A stretch of DNA of 33,138 nucleotides from an uncultured Corynebacterium sp. (lineage in GTDB: Bacteria; Actinomycetota; Actinomycetes; Mycobacteriales; Mycobacteriaceae): positions 1-33,138 of the forward strand of contig NZ_CAMIHD010000017.1 of the NCBI RefSeq assembly GCF_946222835.1, given 5' to 3'. Position 1 is the first letter of the stretch; every line of letters starts with the position of its first letter. A program made the translations under genes and the position numbers. The notes under the pieces are model-generated. The model was not told the DNA's origin and did not search any database. It saw only the letters and a list, made by a program, of their open reading frames with translations. Positions 17,003 through 24,132 of the stretch are shown piece by piece.

Positions 17003-17986
17003 TTAAGCGTTTCCTCCAAGGGCATCGAGTGGGTTGGCTTTAGCTACGCGGCGGGTAGCAATAAGGGCGCCGGCCATGCCGAGGGCCCAAATGCCAATCG
17101 CGGGAACAACGATGGTGCGTAGGGAAACATCGAAGGGTACGGTGCCGGAGGCAAGCGCGCCGAGCACCCAACCAACGACGGCACCCGCAATGGTGCCGGC
17201 AGCCAGGATAATGGCGGCTTGTGCCAGGGCATCGCGCAACAGATAGCGCACGGTGGCGCCGAGCGCGCGCAAGATGGACAGGTCACGGGTGCGCTGGATG
17301 GTCCATACGGTCAAGAAAGCGACGGTGACCAGTGCGGAGATGCCGTACAAGAAGCCCTGCATGGTAAGCAGCGAGCCGCGCTCAGACTGATAGGCCGCCA
17401 GACCGGCGAAGGACTTGGACACCTTGACGGATCCGGGAACCTCGTATTTATACAGTGCAGCGGTGCCGATGACACCGTTCGGTGCGTGGCTAATCTGCTG
17501 CCAGGACTCCGTAGAGGCCCACACCACCTCGGAGTGGGAGTACATGGTCTCTGGGACGGTGCCCTCCACCGAGAAGTCGACGCCACCTAGGGTGACGGTA
17601 TCGGCCGCTTCGATGGAATCTGACAGGAGCACGCCCTGCTCCAGAATGGTCTTATCGGTGCCTGGAACCTGGGTTCCGGCCGGCAAGCTGAGGACAGCAA
17701 CGCCGCCGTGCCCCTCCAGCTTGGTCTGCGCCGCGCCTAGAGGGATACCGTCGCTAGCGATATCGCCGGCATGCATCTCGGATTCGCTAAAGGAGGGGTC
17801 CTCGGTGGAGAAGGAAATATATGGGTACTCCTTTTCCAGGGACTCCAAAGCGGAAGTATTTTGCTTGGACAGGCCCTCCGTCAGGCCGGAGAGCATCACG
17901 AGCAGAAGGGTAATGAGCGCAACCGTGCCGCCAATGAGCGCGAAACGGCCGCGCGCTGTGGTGATTTCCCTGATTGCTAAAAACAT
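17003..17986 (-). CDS. hrtB: ABC transporter permease of the heme exporter HrtAB type
   Basis: A 327-residue FtsX/MacB-type permease: one N-terminal helix (about 16-36, FALIGGTVALITLLLVMLSG), an extracytoplasmic domain of about 170 residues, then three helices from about 210. They include ISALVTVAFLTVWTI, QAAIILAAGTIAGAVVGWVL and IVVPAIGIWALGMAGALIA. The cytoplasmic loop RTRDLSILRALGATVRYLL is the ATPase-contact element of this class. HrtBA pumps protect Gram-positive bacteria from heme toxicity. The gene is divergent from chrS across about 110 nt that contain a 16-bp palindrome. The ribosome binding site at ATG 17986 is weak. A different hydrophobic substrate cannot be excluded from sequence alone. 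Confidence 0.86.
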   Translation of the reverse strand: MFLAIREITTARGRFALIGGTVALITLLLVMLSGLTEGLSKQNTSALESLEKEYPYISFSTEDPSFSESEMHAGDIASDGIPLGAAQTKLEGHGGVAVLSLPAGTQVPGTDKTILEQGVLLSDSIEAADTVTLGGVDFSVEGTVPETMYSHSEVVWASTESWQQISHAPNGVIGTAALYKYEVPGSVKVSKSFAGLAAYQSERGSLLTMQGFLYGISALVTVAFLTVWTIQRTRDLSILRALGATVRYLLRDALAQAAIILAAGTIAGAVVGWVLGALASGTVPFDVSLRTIVVPAIGIWALGMAGALIATRRVAKANPLDALGGNA

Positions 17987-18044
17987 ACTTCTATATTCTC
18001 TTTATGCAGGTCAGAAGTAATCGGCCAGCTCGCTGAACCTCTGG

Positions 18045-18060
18045 TCAACCAAGTGGTTGA
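18045..18060. promoter_or_regulatory. palindrome between hrtB and chrS, candidate operator
   Basis: TCAACCA-AG-TGGTTGA is a perfect 7-bp inverted repeat with a 2-bp spacer in the divergent hrtB/chrS interval. It lies about 60 nt upstream of the hrtB start. The response regulator of this block (ChrA, NarL/LuxR type) binds the hrtB-chrS intergenic region in known corynebacteria, making this its best candidate site; another dimeric regulator is possible. Its presence argues that chrS starts downstream of the in-frame GTG at 18053. Confidence 0.5.
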
Positions 18061-18097
18061 TTCACGGTCCACCCGTGCGCGGATATCCTGGGTGGTT

Positions 18098-19240
18098 GTG
18101 TTTAAAGGACAAAAGTTATGGGTCTATGGTTTGCACGCCATGTTCGCGTTTCTGCTGGTCTTCGGCGTAGCGCGCGCATGTGTGGATAACCGGCTCGATG
18201 CCCGCGTTATTGGCTTAGCCGTTGCACTCGCCGTGGTATACGCCGCACAACGCTGGTTGCCAACGTGGCTGTGTCTAGGTGGACTTTGCCTCCTGTGGCT
18301 GGGCTTGATGGTCCACGCGCAGGATTTCATGTGGCTGGAGTTCCCGCTTATTTTTGTCTTTCTGCGCGCCTTGCCCACCGTTCCTGGGTTGGTCTCCATC
18401 GCCATACTGTGGGCGGCGGCCGCATTCATCCCCGCCTGGTTACATCCTGAGGGCTGGTCCATCGCTGCGGCTGTAGGACCGCTTATCGGTACCGCCTTTG
18501 CGGCCACGGTCTTTTTCATCCAGCGGCGACTACAGGCGGAGGCGGCGCACCATAGGGACATCGCCAAGCAGCTGCGCGAAACCCAGGCCGAGCTGGCCGC
18601 CAGCGAGCACCAAGCCGGCCGGCTGGAGGAGCGTGAGCGGCTCTCCCGCGAGATTCATGACACCGTCGCACAAGGCCTCAGTTCTATCTTGCTGCTCTCC
18701 CGTGCGGCCCGTGGCACCAGTGATCCAGAAACTAAGGAAGAACAACTGGCAGTCATCGAGGAAGTTGCCAGCGAGAATCTGGCCGAGGCCCGCCGCTTCG
18801 TCCGGGAGCTCGCCGGGCCCGATGAACGACTAGAAACCCAGCTCAATTCCCTGCTGTCCCAAATGCGCAGCCGCGTGAAGGCCTTAGGAGAAGACACCAC
18901 CTTTGAACTGGTGGTTTCCGGCAGCGGCAAGGTGCCTGCCCGGATTAAAGAGGTCATTATTCGAGCCGCGCAGGAGGGTCTCAATAACGTCATCAAACAC
19001 GCCCACGCCTCGCGCGCCGTGGTCACGCTCGGACTTTTCGAAGATGCTGTCACCCTGGACGTTGTTGATAATGGATGCGGCGTAACCGCCTCCCCTAGCA
19101 GGGATAATAAGGATCACGGCTTCGGGCTTACCGGCCTGCGCGACCGCGTGGAGAGCGTGGGCGGCACTATGAACCTAGAATCGGGCGAAGGCACCGCCCT
19201 GGCCGTCCGTATCCCGCTGAAGGAGCGAAGCAATGGTTAA
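18098..19240 (+). CDS. chrS: heme-responsive sensor histidine kinase, ChrS type
   Basis: A HisKA_3-class sensor kinase. The N-terminal half has about five to six hydrophobic helices with very short loops, so sensing probably occurs within the membrane, as described for ChrS with heme. The dimerisation/phosphorylation helix reads LSREIHDTVAQGLSSI with His187 (counted from this start). The ATPase domain has NNVIKHAHAS (N box), DNGCGV and FGLTGLRDRVES (G boxes). The frame is open from GTG 18053, but that codon lies in a palindrome. GTG 18098 is preceded by TATCCT at 18084-18089 (8 nt), so I prefer it with modest confidence. It overlaps chrA by 8 nt. Confidence 0.85.
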   Translation: MFKGQKLWVYGLHAMFAFLLVFGVARACVDNRLDARVIGLAVALAVVYAAQRWLPTWLCLGGLCLLWLGLMVHAQDFMWLEFPLIFVFLRALPTVPGLVSIAILWAAAAFIPAWLHPEGWSIAAAVGPLIGTAFAATVFFIQRRLQAEAAHHRDIAKQLRETQAELAASEHQAGRLEERERLSREIHDTVAQGLSSILLLSRAARGTSDPETKEEQLAVIEEVASENLAEARRFVRELAGPDERLETQLNSLLSQMRSRVKALGEDTTFELVVSGSGKVPARIKEVIIRAAQEGLNNVIKHAHASRAVVTLGLFEDAVTLDVVDNGCGVTASPSRDNKDHGFGLTGLRDRVESVGGTMNLESGEGTALAVRIPLKERSNG

Positions 19241-19850
19241 TGTCATGCTGATCGATGATCACCCCGTGGTCCGGGCCGGTCTGCGCGCCATCCTCAATAC
19301 CTTCTCCGATGTCGAGGTAGTCATGGAAGGCTCTACCGGCGCGGATGTGGATAAGCTCTTTACTGAAAATGCTCCGCAGGTAGACGCTGTGGCCTGCGAT
19401 ATCCAGATGCCCGGCATGGACGGCATAGCAGCCACCAAACGCGTAGTAGACGCCGGCGGCCCGCCCGTGCTCATCTTGACCACCTATGACACGCAGGCCG
19501 ATATCCTCGCCGCCGTGGAAGCCGGCGCGATGGGCTACCTGCTCAAGGACTCCCCCGAGCAGGCGTTGCACGAAGCCGTCCTCAATACCGCCGCGCACCA
19601 CCGCACCCTAGCGCCGGAGGTTGTGGATCTCCTCGCTCAGAGAGTGGGCCGACCGCAAGAATCACTCTCCACCCGCGAACTGGAAATCCTCCGGGCGCTA
19701 TCTAGCGGTTCCTCTAATAAGGAACTAGCCAAGCAGCTGTTCATTTCCGAGGCCACGGTCAAGACCCACCTCATCCATATTTTCCAAAAGTTGGGCGTGG
19801 AAACCCGCACCGCCGCGGTGACCGTGGCACGAGAGAGAAAGCTTATTTGA
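19233..19850 (+). CDS. chrA: NarL/LuxR-type response regulator, ChrA type
   Basis: Partner of the preceding kinase. The receiver domain (1-120) has the acidic pair in LIDDH, phospho-acceptor Asp56 in VACDIQMPG, Thr in ILTTYD and Lys105 in YLLKDSPE. The C-terminal LuxR-type helix-turn-helix (about 140-205) reads LSTRELEILRALSSGSSNKELA and ATVKTHLIHIFQKLGV. In corynebacteria ChrA activates hrtBA in response to heme and represses or autoregulates its own operon. The ATG lies inside the last codons of chrS, with GGAG eight bases upstream, so translation is coupled. It runs into the flavoprotein gene through a TGATG junction. Confidence 0.9.
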   Translation: MVNVMLIDDHPVVRAGLRAILNTFSDVEVVMEGSTGADVDKLFTENAPQVDAVACDIQMPGMDGIAATKRVVDAGGPPVLILTTYDTQADILAAVEAGAMGYLLKDSPEQALHEAVLNTAAHHRTLAPEVVDLLAQRVGRPQESLSTRELEILRALSSGSSNKELAKQLFISEATVKTHLIHIFQKLGVETRTAAVTVARERKLI

Positions 19851-20824
19851 TGTTGGACTGCATAGTCATCGGTGCCGGCCAGGCGGGTCTTGCGGTGGGC
19901 TATTACTTGCGCAAGAAGGGCCTAGATTTTGTCCTTTTGGATGCTGAATCCGGCCCCGGCGCGGCCTGGCGCCATACCTGGCCTTCGCTTACGCTCTTTA
20001 GCAATTCCGTCTCCTCCAATCTGCCCGGATGGCCCATGCCCCATCACGAGGGCTTTCCGCCGGCCAGCCACGTTATTGATTATTTTGCGCGTTATGAAAA
20101 GCGCTATGAACTGCCCATCCGCCGGCCGGTCAGAGTGGATGCGGTAACCCATGATGGCGCGTGCTTCCACGTCTTTGCCGGTACAGAGCATCTGACCGCG
20201 CGCACGGTCGTGGCGGCCACGGGCACGTGGTCCGCGCCCTTTATCCCCTACTACCCCGGCGATTTTGGCGGACAGCAATGGCATTCGGCTTTCTACCCGG
20301 GCCCGGAGGACTTTGCAGGGTCCACCGTGGCGGTCGTGGGCGCGGCCAATTCCGGTGCCCAGATCGCGGCCGAGCTCCTGCTTTCCGGCGTGGAGACCAC
20401 CTGGTATACCCGCAGCTCCCCGCGGTGGATGCCCGATGATGTTGACGGCCGCGTACTCTTTCAGCGCAATCGCGCCCGCCTCAACGCCATGCTCCGCGGC
20501 GAGCCAGACCCCGGCGCGGATTCCAACCTGGGCGATATTGTGATGGTTCCGCCGGTCCTACGCACACGGGATTCCGGACTTTTGCAGGCCACCCCCATGT
20601 TTTCTTCGCTTGAAGAAGTCACCGCAGACCACCTCATCTGGTGCACCGGTTTCCGGCCTGCCCTCCGGCCTATCCGCGGGCTTCTTGACGGCACCTCCCC
20701 CACCATCGACGGCCTATTCCTCGTGGGCTACGGCACCTGGACCGGCCCCGGCTCCGCAACCATTACCGGGGTAAGCCCCTTTGCCAGGCAGACCGCGCAC
20801 GACGTTGCGAATATATGTGACTAA
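19850..20824 (+). CDS. FAD-dependent oxidoreductase, ArsO/CzcO-like
   Basis: A 324-residue flavoprotein with two dinucleotide-binding motifs: FAD site VIGAGQAGLAVGYYL at about residues 6-20 and NADPH site VAVVGAANSGAQIAAE at about 157-172. LFSNSVSSNLPGWPMP in the first third and WCTGFRP near the end are features of the ArsO/CzcO group of flavin monooxygenase-like proteins. The substrate is unknown. No arsenic genes are nearby. ATG 19850 overlaps the chrA stop as TGATG, so it should be made from the chrSA message. That implies a role linked to heme or oxidative stress (inference). It ends 4 nt before an iron box that serves the next gene. Confidence 0.87.
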   Translation: MLDCIVIGAGQAGLAVGYYLRKKGLDFVLLDAESGPGAAWRHTWPSLTLFSNSVSSNLPGWPMPHHEGFPPASHVIDYFARYEKRYELPIRRPVRVDAVTHDGACFHVFAGTEHLTARTVVAATGTWSAPFIPYYPGDFGGQQWHSAFYPGPEDFAGSTVAVVGAANSGAQIAAELLLSGVETTWYTRSSPRWMPDDVDGRVLFQRNRARLNAMLRGEPDPGADSNLGDIVMVPPVLRTRDSGLLQATPMFSSLEEVTADHLIWCTGFRPALRPIRGLLDGTSPTIDGLFLVGYGTWTGPGSATITGVSPFARQTAHDVANICD

Positions 20825-20828
20825 AGCT

Positions 20829-20847
20829 ATAGGTTAGTCTCAGCTAA
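20829..20847 (+). promoter_or_regulatory. DtxR-type iron box
   Basis: ATAGGTTAGTCTCAGCTAA matches the corynebacterial DtxR consensus TTAGGTTAGCCTAACCTAA at 15 of 19 positions, with both half-sites largely intact. TACACT at 20854-20859 is a -10-like hexamer, and the box covers its expected -35 region. Binding of iron-loaded DtxR would therefore block transcription of the gene starting at 20907. The site lies 60 nt upstream of that ATG. Confidence 0.75.
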
Positions 20848-20906
20848 TTCGACTACACTGCCTTCACGCAGAGAGTGCGAAACGATTAGGGAAAGCTGGT
20901 TTATAC

Positions 20907-21659
20907 ATGTCTGCCTGGGATCTCTACGATGACCTCATCGATGCCATTCCCCGTGACATAATGGTCTCCCGCGCCGCCCAAGGCCCGCGGTGGACCCGGG
21001 TATACAACGAAAGCCCTAGCTGCGGCATGGCCATGACCATGTCAGCAACTTCTCGCCCGGCCCAGATGCGCGCCGAGTACTCCGGCGTTCCTTTACGCGC
21101 CATCGCCCAGCTGGCCAAGAGCTGGAATTTCTCGGAGGCTTCCTTCGGCATGGCCGCGCTAAATTCCTACTACGCCACACCTTCTGTGGCCGACGAGCAT
21201 GGCTTTGCGCTTGCCGACGCCCCCTGGCCCCAAATCTTCGATCCCTTCCGCAACGCCGTCGCCGGGAAGAAGGTCGCGGTCATCGGCCACTTCCCTTTTG
21301 CGCCCAAGGCACTCAACCAGGCTGCGGATTTTTATATGCTAGAGCGCTCGCTCAATGAGGGCGACTATCCCGATTCCGCCGCCGAATACATCCTGCCCGA
21401 GTGCGATTATGTCTTTATTACCGGCTCTGCCTTTGTCAATAAAACCGCGCCCCGCCTGCTCGAGCTCTCCCGCGAGTCCTTCAATGTCGTATTGGGTCCG
21501 TCAACTCCCTTAGCCCCGGTACTGGTTGAAGACTACGGCGTATCGCAGGTCACCGGAATGGTCCCAACCTCTCCCCTGGCTATGTTCGAGGGCTTAAGTG
21601 GTACCGATGCCGGCACTACCATGTTTGACTGGGGCCACCGAGTGGAATTATCTGCCTAA
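20907..21659 (+). CDS. DUF4213/DUF364 protein, putative heavy-metal chelation fold
   Basis: A 250-residue cytoplasmic protein. The N-terminal part (about 1-90, SAWDLYDDLIDAIPRDIMVS, ending SFGMAALNSYYA) fits DUF4213. The C-terminal part (about 105-245, FRNAVAGKKVAVIGHFPF, EYILPECDYVFITGSAFVNK, LGPSTPLAPVL) fits DUF364, described as a heavy-metal chelation domain. True biochemical function is unknown. The iron box upstream suggests production under iron starvation, so handling of iron, a siderophore-metal complex or a metal cofactor is plausible (inference). AGGGAAAG lies 11 nt before ATG 20907. The stop interlocks with that of the convergent TetR gene through CTAA. Confidence 0.87.
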   Translation: MSAWDLYDDLIDAIPRDIMVSRAAQGPRWTRVYNESPSCGMAMTMSATSRPAQMRAEYSGVPLRAIAQLAKSWNFSEASFGMAALNSYYATPSVADEHGFALADAPWPQIFDPFRNAVAGKKVAVIGHFPFAPKALNQAADFYMLERSLNEGDYPDSAAEYILPECDYVFITGSAFVNKTAPRLLELSRESFNVVLGPSTPLAPVLVEDYGVSQVTGMVPTSPLAMFEGLSGTDAGTTMFDWGHRVELSA

Positions 21660-22246
21660 GGCCGCGCCGCCAAAATCGCCTCGCATGCCGCTGCATAGAT
21701 TTCTGCGAGCTCATCGATGGTTTTCTCCCGCACATAGGGAACGAGAATCACGTTGCGCGTAATCGCAACGCCAACCAGCATGGCGCCAATAAAGGGAATG
21801 CGTTCCCGCTTTTCTGGCGTATCGAATACCGTCGCACTCAATTTAGATTGGGATACTAGCTCCAAGAATTCCTCGTCCATATATTGCCGCAATACTCCGG
21901 AAGCATGGGAAGAGCCCACCCCGGCGCGCAATACCGCCTTCAACCTCGACCCCATGTCTTCTGCTTCCCAAAGCTGCAAGTACTGGGCGATGTAGCCTTT
22001 TAGGTCTGCTACATCTTCCAACCGCCCAGGGAGTTCTTGCAGGCTTGAGACAACTGCGTCAAAAAGGCCTTGCTTGTTTTTGAAGTAGTGCATCACCAGC
22101 GCAGGGTCTACCTCGGCCTCTGCTGCCACGCTGCGAATTGTGGTGGCCTCAAAGCCTACATCGCCAAAACGCGTACACGCTGCGGCCAGGATCTTTTCTC
22201 GAGTCTCCTCATTGCCGGGCCGTCGTCCTGCATGTTTGTTCTCCAT
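21656..22246 (-). CDS. TetR-family transcriptional repressor
   Basis: A 196-residue regulator. The N-terminal TetR helix-turn-helix spans about residues 14-60 (REKILAAACTRFGDVGFEATTIRSVAAEAEV, with the VMHYFKNKQGLF turn following). The C-terminal ligand domain resembles TetR_C_17-type sequences (GSRLKAVLRAGV, GVLRQYMDEEFLE). It should repress the divergent membrane gene and itself through three identical-type operators at 22280-22336. No Shine-Dalgarno precedes ATG 22246. An almost ideal -10, TAAAAT at 22259-22254, ends seven bases upstream, so the message is predicted to be leaderless. The -35 region falls in operator 1. Confidence 0.93.
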   Translation of the reverse strand: MENKHAGRRPGNEETREKILAAACTRFGDVGFEATTIRSVAAEAEVDPALVMHYFKNKQGLFDAVVSSLQELPGRLEDVADLKGYIAQYLQLWEAEDMGSRLKAVLRAGVGSSHASGVLRQYMDEEFLELVSQSKLSATVFDTPEKRERIPFIGAMLVGVAITRNVILVPYVREKTIDELAEIYAAACEAILAARP

Positions 22247-22279
22247 GCTGGGTATTTTACCTTTACCCTCTCTAAGATT

Positions 22280-22336
22280 TTCAACACCTGTTGAATTTCA
22301 ACGGTTGTTGAATTAGCATGTTCAACGTTCGTTGAA
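22280..22336. promoter_or_regulatory. three TetR operators TTCAAC-N4-GTTGAA with divergent promoters
   Basis: Three 16-bp palindromes of one pattern lie in 57 bp: TTCAACACCTGTTGAA (22280-22295), TTCAACGGTTGTTGAA (22297-22312) and TTCAACGTTCGTTGAA (22321-22336). A rightward promoter fits between them: -35 TTGAAT at 22291-22296, 17-bp spacer and -10 TAGCAT at 22314-22319. Operator 1 overlaps its -35, operator 2 fills its spacer and operator 3 covers its start point. Leftward, operator 1 overlaps the -35 region of the TetR promoter (-10 TAAAAT, 22259-22254). One repressor could thus silence both genes. Confidence 0.85.
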
Positions 22337-22380
22337 TTGCGGTTGACGGACTACCCACACGAACCGAAAGCAGGTACCCC

Positions 22381-23430
22381 ATGCGCAACGTAAAGAAGGC
22401 GCTAGTCGTCGGGGCTCTCGCCCCCTTAGCGCTAACACTCTTCCTTCTAGCCTTCCTGTGGCCGATGGCCACGATGGAACCCCGCGATATTTCCACCGCC
22501 GTGGTCGGTGAACCTCAGCAAGTTGCACAGATTCAAAAGGCTCTCGATGAAAAGAAGCCCGGCCTATTCAAGACGCAACCCGCCTCGGACCGGGCCGAAG
22601 CCGAACGGCTGGTTCAACAACGTGAGGTTTCAGGCGCAATCGTCCTTGGCCAAGAGCCCGAGGTTCTCTACTCCTCGGCAGCGGGATTGCCCCAGGCAAA
22701 CATCATCAAAAACCTGTCACAGCCATTGAGCGAGATGGCAAATCACCAAGCCAAGGCCGCCGCTCAAGCTAGGGGTCTTCCTGAACACAAAGTTCCCTCC
22801 GTCGATGTCAAAGCAAGAGATTTAGCCCCCTTGGATAGCCGTGATCCACAAGGAGCGGGCATCAACTTCTCTATCCTGCCCGTAGCTTTCGGCGGCATGA
22901 TCGGTGCGGCACTGATCTCCTTTGTATTGCAGAAAAACACTCAGCGTCTTCTCGCATTCGCTGTATACGCACCACTCGGAGGCCTCCTCGTTTCCTGGGT
23001 CTACAGCGGGGTATTCGATCTACTGCCGGCTGGCTTCTGGACTTCAGCGGGCGTGTTCACCCTTGGCATCGCCGCCTCCTCATCCTTCATTGTTGGACTC
23101 CGTGCCTTGTTCGGAACTCCAGGATTCGGGCTCGGCGCACTTGCCATAATGCTGATTGGCAACCCCCTAGCCGGAACGATGGCCCCCAAGGAGTTCATTG
23201 CCTCACCGTGGGGAGCCCTTGGCCAACTATTCCCCAATGCAGCCACCGCTTCCCTAACCCGCTCGGTAAATTACTTCCCGCTGGCTTCCATTAGCACTGA
23301 GGTGTGGACGCTCCTGGCTTGGATAGCGGTTGGTCTGTGCGCCCTGGCGGCGGGCATTGTTAAAGAACGCAAGCAATCACAGCACGAAAATCCCGCCGCA
23401 GAAGAGTCCACTCAGCCGCAACCAGCCTAA
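22381..23430 (+). CDS. membrane protein, YhgE/Pip or ABC-2 permease-like, TetR-controlled
   Basis: A 349-residue membrane protein. The first helix (about 10-32, ALVVGALAPLALTLFLLAFLW) is followed by an extracytoplasmic domain of about 130 residues (AVVGEPQQVAQIQKALDEKK onward). Five or so helices follow from residue 163 (FSILPVAFGGMIGAALISFVL), then a polar C-terminal tail. This topology is shared by YhgE/Pip-like and ABC-2-type export proteins. There is no ATPase gene nearby. Export of a lipophilic compound or drug sensed by the divergent TetR is a reasonable inference. Predicted leader of about 55 nt carries AAAGCAGG seven or so bases before ATG. Confidence 0.8.
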   Translation: MRNVKKALVVGALAPLALTLFLLAFLWPMATMEPRDISTAVVGEPQQVAQIQKALDEKKPGLFKTQPASDRAEAERLVQQREVSGAIVLGQEPEVLYSSAAGLPQANIIKNLSQPLSEMANHQAKAAAQARGLPEHKVPSVDVKARDLAPLDSRDPQGAGINFSILPVAFGGMIGAALISFVLQKNTQRLLAFAVYAPLGGLLVSWVYSGVFDLLPAGFWTSAGVFTLGIAASSSFIVGLRALFGTPGFGLGALAIMLIGNPLAGTMAPKEFIASPWGALGQLFPNAATASLTRSVNYFPLASISTEVWTLLAWIAVGLCALAAGIVKERKQSQHENPAAEESTQPQPA

Positions 23431-23454
23431 GGCCCACCGCTCGAGACCTAGTTT

Positions 23455-24045
23455 CTAGAGAACTACCCCGGCCATAACGGCAAGAAGTAATGCACCCAAG
23501 CTCAATGCCGCAAGCCATCCGATGACGCGTACGGTCCGCAGCTGTCCCTTGGCGCTGCTGCGGCTTACCAAGAACGCGCCCACAGACGCACCGAGGGTGT
23601 TGAAAACGAGGTCATCGACGTCGCTAAATCCCAACGAGAATACGTATTGGGTAATTTCGATACCCAGGCTGAGCGCCATCGCCAGAAGGATAGTTCCACC
23701 GCGGCCGAAGCGGACGCGCCGCGAATTCTGTCCCAGCACCACCAGACACGCCCCGAGCGGCATAAACAGCGCGATATTGCCAAAGGTATTGGTCCACGGA
23801 CCCCACCACGGATGAGGGTTATTAAAGCCGTTGAACATTTGCAGATCGAGGCTGCGGCGAGCATGCGCACTGGCATCGATCACGCCGGGAATATCAATAA
23901 ATGGCTTGCCCACCGTAGCTACGGCAATCGCCATCAAAACGACCACGCAGGCGACACCGGCATTGCGCCACTGGGTGGGCCGGGCAGGCACGCCCCGCGC
24001 CCCAACCTGACGCGAGATGCGGGTGGATGTCGTGATCATCGTCAT
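23455..24045 (-). CDS. VanZ-family membrane protein
   Basis: A 196-residue protein with four to five hydrophobic helices and the VanZ pattern NTFGNIALFMPLGACLVVL, then LSLGIEITQYVFSLGFSDVDDLVFNTLGASVGAFL, in which the E-x-x-Q and D-x-x-D-x-x-x-N residues are all kept. VanZ-like proteins sit in the envelope and have been tied to low-level glycopeptide resistance or to lipid metabolism; the specific role here is unknown. I take ATG 24045 as start: TAACTT at 24058-24053 ends seven bases upstream (leaderless). The frame is open to 24111, which would add 22 polar residues. It is convergent with the TetR-controlled gene and divergent from the oxidoreductase. Confidence 0.87.
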   Translation of the reverse strand: MTMITTSTRISRQVGARGVPARPTQWRNAGVACVVVLMAIAVATVGKPFIDIPGVIDASAHARRSLDLQMFNGFNNPHPWWGPWTNTFGNIALFMPLGACLVVLGQNSRRVRFGRGGTILLAMALSLGIEITQYVFSLGFSDVDDLVFNTLGASVGAFLVSRSSAKGQLRTVRVIGWLAALSLGALLLAVMAGVVL

Positions 24046-24093
24046 GTTGTTCAAGTTAACAAGCGAGCCTGAAAAATCCCCGTGAGATTCGCT

Positions 24094-24118
24094 GTTAAAT
24101 CTCTGCATCACATTTAAC
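24094..24118. promoter_or_regulatory. inverted repeat between VanZ and AcuI-type genes
   Basis: GTTAAAT at 24094-24100 and ATTTAAC at 24112-24118 form a perfect 7-bp inverted repeat with an 11-bp spacer. It sits directly upstream of the -10-like TACGAT (24120-24125) of the oxidoreductase gene and about 50 nt upstream of the VanZ start. This placement suits an operator that could act on both promoters. No regulator for it is evident; the MarR gene at 25177-25635 has a different operator sequence. Confidence 0.4.
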
Positions 24119-24132
24119 GTACGATGGTGAGC

